9,099 nt of DNA from Armatimonadota bacterium (lineage in GTDB: Bacteria > Vulcanimicrobiota > JACPDS01), in NCBI GenBank assembly GCA_016183885.1, contig JACPDS010000052.1, forward strand, positions 1 through 9,099, written 5' to 3'. A model generated the notes under the pieces. The model was not told the origin of the DNA. It worked only from the letters and a program-made list of their open reading frames with translations, and made no database searches. Positions 6,179 through 9,099 of this stretch are shown piece after piece. The position numbers and the translations under genes were made by a program. Each line of letters opens with the position of its first letter. The first letter of the stretch is position 1.

Positions 6179-6656
6179 TAATCACTTTTTTTATAAATTT
6201 CTTTCGTTCTTCCTTGAATCCTAAAGATTCATAAAGTTTAATCGCGCGTTGATTAGAACTTGATACTCCCAAAGTTAAATAATTTAAACCTTTTTCTTTG
6301 GTAAATTCTTCAGCTTGTCTTATTAAGAGTTTGCCGATTCCTTTCCCCCAATATTCTTGTTTTACGGCTAAATCAAAAATATAACCTTGAAGTTCTCCCA
6401 TAGCAGATTCAAAAGGAGTAATAAAAATTAAAATGTGCCCTAGAAATTCACCTTTTTCATTTTCTGCAATATATAGAGCTGTTTTTTCAAAATCTAAAAT
6501 ATTTTTTAAATTTTGAAAATCTTTGCGGCGAAATTCTTTTATCTTCTCGATCAAGACATCTCGATAAGGAGAAAGGCTGTAAATAATATACTCTGAAGCT
6601 AAATCAATTACATTATCAAGATCGTTTAATGCGGCTTTACGTATATTTACTTGCAA
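6153..6656 (-). CDS. GNAT-family N-acetyltransferase, first of a tandem pair
   Basis: A 167-residue GNAT protein if translated from the TTG at 6656, which gives MQVNIRKAALNDLDNVIDLA, the expected family N-terminus. An ATG at 6743 is in frame but would add 29 unrelated residues overlapping the fmdB-like gene. The TTG has AAAGGGG about 11 nt upstream, so I prefer it. Motif A is FDLAVKQEYWGKGIGKLLI (94-112) with an intact acyl-CoA loop (WGKGIG), and LYESLGF (141-147) carries the usual Tyr142. An YSLSPYR motif lies at 26-32, as in the next gene. The substrate is unknown. The last 26 nt overlap the downstream acetyltransferase in another frame. Confidence 0.82.
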   Translation of the reverse strand: MQVNIRKAALNDLDNVIDLASEYIIYSLSPYRDVLIEKIKEFRRKDFQNLKNILDFEKTALYIAENEKGEFLGHILIFITPFESAMGELQGYIFDLAVKQEYWGKGIGKLLIRQAEEFTKEKGLNYLTLGVSSSNQRAIKLYESLGFKEERKKFIKKVINGNFNPPG

Positions 6657-6681
6657 ATTTTTTTTTACCCCTTTAATTAAA

Positions 6682-6915
6682 TTAGCTGCAGGTAGAACAT
6701 TGTCTGCTTGCGCAGCTGGAACAACTTGATCCGGAATCGCCAAAATTTTCTCCTTGAGTTAAGCTTCCTCTACTACTGCTAAATAAAGAAATTAAACGTT
6801 TTAACTCTTTGTTGCCGCAATTAGGACAAGTCAAATCCTTTATTTCTAGATCGGATGCGCAAATTTCTTCAAATTTATTGTTACAATGACTGCATTTAAA
6901 TTCATAAATAGGCAT
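6682..6915 (-). CDS. FmdB-family small zinc-ribbon protein
   Basis: A 77-residue protein starting MPIYEFKCSHC, the family signature. Cys8, Cys11, Cys30 and Cys33 form a zinc ribbon (CxxC...CPNC). A Ser/Gly/Cys-rich tail has four more cysteines (65, 68, 73, 76), as many family members do. The role of the family is not settled; putative regulatory or metal-binding functions have been suggested. The start is the ATG at 6915 because GGAGGAG, a strong ribosome site, sits just before it. A TTG at 6927 is in frame but would translate through that site. The gene lies 28 nt after the LipM-like gene. Confidence 0.88.
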   Translation of the reverse strand: MPIYEFKCSHCNNKFEEICASDLEIKDLTCPNCGNKELKRLISLFSSSRGSLTQGENFGDSGSSCSSCASRQCSTCS

Positions 6916-6943
6916 AATCTCCTCCAAACATTAAATCCTAAGT

Positions 6944-7663
6944 TTATCTTAGAAAATTCCACTCCCGGGTTTGATATTTTTTTTCTTTAAGTTTTTCGGC
7001 TAAATTTATTTCTTCTAAAGTAGGTGATGTTTTATAAAATTTAACCTTAAAGATTTCTTTAAATCCTTCAATAATCGCCAAGACAACTTCTTTAATTTTT
7101 ACCTCTCTTTTTAATTCTTCTTTTAAAGAAGTTAAAGAACCTTTAAAATCAAGATTAACAAGGTTATTATTTAAATCTAAAATCAAACTTCCTTGCTGAA
7201 GTAAAAGATTTTCTTTTCTTACCTGGGCGCTCCCTAAAATTTTTTTTCCTTTTACCGCTACTTCTTCTCCGAAACTGGAAGCAAAACAAAAATTATTTTG
7301 ATTATTAAATTTAGAAGTAAGTTCTGCTTGAACTCCCAGGAATTTTAAACCTTTAATAAATGCCCGGCTAATTAACTTGTAAAAACTTAAAATAGAAAGC
7401 GCGCCTGCGGGACAAATTAAACTATAAGTAATATCTTGAGAGTGAAAAACCGCTCTGCCTCCGGTAATACGACGCACATATTTAATATTTAAATTTTCAA
7501 GATTAAATTTTTTCAAAGATTGAAAATATCCAATCGAAATTGCAGGTTCGCTCCAAGTATAAAAACGCAAAGCGGGAATCCTGTAAGAGAGAAAAAGCGC
7601 CTCGTCTAAAGCCATATTAAAAAAGGGATCTTGAGCTTCCTGCCAAATCAAACGCCATTTCAT
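6944..7663 (-). CDS. LipM/LplA-like octanoyltransferase or lipoate-protein ligase
   Basis: This protein attaches octanoyl or lipoyl groups to carrier-protein lysines, such as glycine cleavage H protein. The 239 residues match the BPL/LplA catalytic domain: FNMALDEALF (15-24), RRITGGRAVFH (64-74) for the acyl-binding loop, FGEEVAVKGKKILGSAQVR (131-149) with the invariant lysine, and LLQQGSLILD (154-163). Cys126 in NFCFASS sits where LipM-type octanoyltransferases have their acyl-enzyme cysteine, which favours LipM over a simple ATP-dependent ligase. There is no separate C-terminal LplA accessory domain. The gene starts 7 nt after the RsbW-like gene and is two genes from gcvPB, fitting lipoylation of the glycine cleavage system. 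Confidence 0.85.
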   Translation of the reverse strand: MKWRLIWQEAQDPFFNMALDEALFLSYRIPALRFYTWSEPAISIGYFQSLKKFNLENLNIKYVRRITGGRAVFHSQDITYSLICPAGALSILSFYKLISRAFIKGLKFLGVQAELTSKFNNQNNFCFASSFGEEVAVKGKKILGSAQVRKENLLLQQGSLILDLNNNLVNLDFKGSLTSLKEELKREVKIKEVVLAIIEGFKEIFKVKFYKTSPTLEEINLAEKLKEKKYQTREWNFLR

Positions 7664-7670
7664 AAAGAAA

Positions 7671-8588
7671 TTATCTTAAAAAATGTCTTTTTTTAGTTAA
7701 TGTTATTAATGTCCCTTCGCCCAACTTACTTTTAGTTTCCGCGCTATTCATCAGCTCTTTCATTAAAAAAAGCCCTCTGCCTCTTTCCGATAATAAATCG
7801 GCCGGAAGTTCCCCTTTCCCTTCAGGATTAAAACCGCTCCCATAATCCCTTACTTCAATAGTTAAATAATCTAAAGAAAGATGATAATGAACATCAATTC
7901 CTTTTCTGGAAAAACCATGTTCAATAGCATTATCGCAAGCTTCGCCTACGGCAATTTTAATATCTTGAACTTCTTCTTCATCATATCTTAATCGTCTCGC
8001 AATGGCTTCAGCTTGAAGACGGGCAATTGCCGCAAATTCTTCCCTGCAGGGAATATTAAGTTCAATATTATGGGCACTTTTAACTACTTCTTCCCATTTT
8101 TTAAAAGCGGCTTCATTATATTCTAAAACTTCTTTTTGACTTTTCAAATAAACCTCGGAAACACCTATAATAAACTTGCAAAATAGATAATTAATTCTTT
8201 CTTCTAAATCAAAAAAATCTTTTACCCTGCAAAATTCATCTTTAAATTTATTTTTTAAATTTTCCCATAAAGCGGTTCTTAAAATATTAATTCCTTTTAA
8301 AAGATCAATTAAATCAATTTTATATTTAAGACGTCTAGCGGCAATTCCTTCTTCAAAATTTACTAAATCTTTAAATAAAAATTCTTCTTTGGAAAATGAA
8401 GTGCTTTGAATCTTTAATTTTTCTTTAATAAAATCTAAAAAGGCTCTATTAGCTTCTTTTGATTCCTCTTTAGGCATAGAGCCTTGATGATAAGAGTAAA
8501 TTTCTTGATAAATTCTATTAGAAACTTTATCGGCAATTTTATCAATATTTTTTTCTAGGTATCTGGCGATTCTTTTAGAAAGCAGCAT
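7671..8588 (-). CDS. RsbW-type serine kinase / anti-sigma ATPase domain with RsbRD-like N-terminal domain
   Basis: The C-terminal 130 residues are a GHKL ATPase of the anti-sigma-factor type: N box EACDNAIEHG (216-225), G1 DYGSGF (248-253), G2 SERGRGLFLMKEL (268-279) and G3 GEGTLITL (290-297). Such domains phosphorylate STAS anti-anti-sigma proteins or bind sigma factors. The first 150 residues are helical. They include GIAARRLKYKIDLIDLLKG and NILRTALWENL (81-111), reminiscent of the sensory N-terminal domain of RsbT co-antagonist proteins (RsbRD-like); that part is a weaker call. There is no membrane segment, so it is cytoplasmic. GAGG lies just before the ATG. No partner anti-anti-sigma or sigma gene is in the window, so its pathway is unknown. 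Confidence 0.8.
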   Translation of the reverse strand: MLLSKRIARYLEKNIDKIADKVSNRIYQEIYSYHQGSMPKEESKEANRAFLDFIKEKLKIQSTSFSKEEFLFKDLVNFEEGIAARRLKYKIDLIDLLKGINILRTALWENLKNKFKDEFCRVKDFFDLEERINYLFCKFIIGVSEVYLKSQKEVLEYNEAAFKKWEEVVKSAHNIELNIPCREEFAAIARLQAEAIARRLRYDEEEVQDIKIAVGEACDNAIEHGFSRKGIDVHYHLSLDYLTIEVRDYGSGFNPEGKGELPADLLSERGRGLFLMKELMNSAETKSKLGEGTLITLTKKRHFLR

Positions 8589-8607
8589 AAAACCTCGCTT
8601 ATCTTTA

Positions 8608-9099
8608 TTAAGTTAATTTTCCCTTCCAGCGCAAGTTTAATTTCCGCGCCGCTAAAACTTCGTCTAATCTTTTAACGGGTGTGTTATGCGGAGATTCTTT
8701 TAAAATTTGAGGTTCTTTTTCTATTTCTTGGGAAATTTTCTTCATAACAAAAATAAAATAATCCAATACATCTTTACCCTCTGTTTCTGTAGGTTCAATC
8801 ATTAAGGCTTCTTCTACAATTAAAGGAAAATAAATTGTTGGGGCATGAATTTTAAAATCAAGCAGTCTTTTAGCCAAGTCTATTGCCCTAACCCCTCTTT
8901 CCTTTTGTTTTTTTAAAGAAATTACAAATTCATGCTGACAAGCGCGTTTATAAGGAATAAAATAATCATCGCTTAAAGATTTCATTAAATAATTAGCATT
9001 TAAGACTGCCGTTTGCGATACTTCTTTTAAACCTCTCCCTCCTAAAGTTCTAATATAAGCATAAGCTCTTACTAAAACTAAAAAATTTCCATAAAAAGC
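8608..9099 (-). CDS. gcvPB: Glycine dehydrogenase (decarboxylating) subunit 2, C-terminal third
   Basis: The frame is open at the right edge, and 163 residues are visible, beginning AFYGNFLVLVRAYAYIR and continuing GLKEVSQTAVLNANYL into the Met at 8985, which is internal and not a start. These segments, IHAPTIYFPLIVEEALMIEPTE-like sequence and the C-terminal HNTPVKRLDEVLAARK match the second subunit of the two-part P protein, which decarboxylates glycine and passes the aminomethyl group to lipoylated H protein. The full protein is usually about 480-500 residues, so roughly two thirds, including the PLP lysine, lie outside the window. The gene ends 19 nt before the RsbW-type gene and appears to lead the operon as seen here. 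Confidence 0.93.
   Translation of the reverse strand, partial: AFYGNFLVLVRAYAYIRTLGGRGLKEVSQTAVLNANYLMKSLSDDYFIPYKRACQHEFVISLKKQKERGVRAIDLAKRLLDFKIHAPTIYFPLIVEEALMIEPTETEGKDVLDYFIFVMKKISQEIEKEPQILKESPHNTPVKRLDEVLAARKLNLRWKGKLT

Overview
The window reads as a piece of an AT-rich bacterial chromosome, probably from a poorly characterised or uncultivated lineage. From about 1500 to the right edge the G+C is low (near 30% by eye), and ten genes are packed on the minus strand with gaps of 0-33 nt or overlaps. The gene content is bacterial: DivIVA, a YggS-type PLP protein, a two-subunit-type glycine decarboxylase, a LipM-like lipoyl-assembly enzyme and an RsbW-type kinase domain. I cannot assign a phylum from this alone.

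Layout. (1) 1-329, plus strand: the 3' end of an unrecognised gene with markedly higher G+C (about half) than everything else. (2) 348-1230, plus strand: a sigma70-like promoter with a small inverted repeat at its expected start site, then an AT-rich gene for a zincin whose HEIYH motif and downstream Tyr/Glu pattern match the anthrax lethal factor C-terminal (ATLF/PPEP) peptidase family. (3) 1231-1515: no gene. It holds a hairpin just after the peptidase stop, a pair of oppositely oriented REP-like palindromes each preceded by GTAG, and a possible pair of short terminal inverted repeats enclosing them. (4) 1516-9099, minus strand, read right to left: gcvPB (cut by the right edge), an RsbW-type ATPase with an RsbRD-like N-terminus, a LipM/LplA-like acyltransferase, an FmdB zinc ribbon, two GNAT acetyltransferases that look like tandem paralogues, histidine ammonia-lyase, YggS, DivIVA and an APC amino acid permease.

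How the genes may work together. The minus-strand block looks like one long transcription unit. gcvPB and the LipM-like gene fit together because the glycine cleavage H protein needs lipoyl attachment. HutH and the APC permease could take up histidine and deaminate it, although no other Hut gene is visible. YggS next to DivIVA is a familiar arrangement near cell-division genes. The left 1.5 kb differs in strand, composition and repeat content and looks like accessory or mobile sequence beside this housekeeping operon. The ATLF-like peptidase and the REP-like pair are the most noteworthy items.
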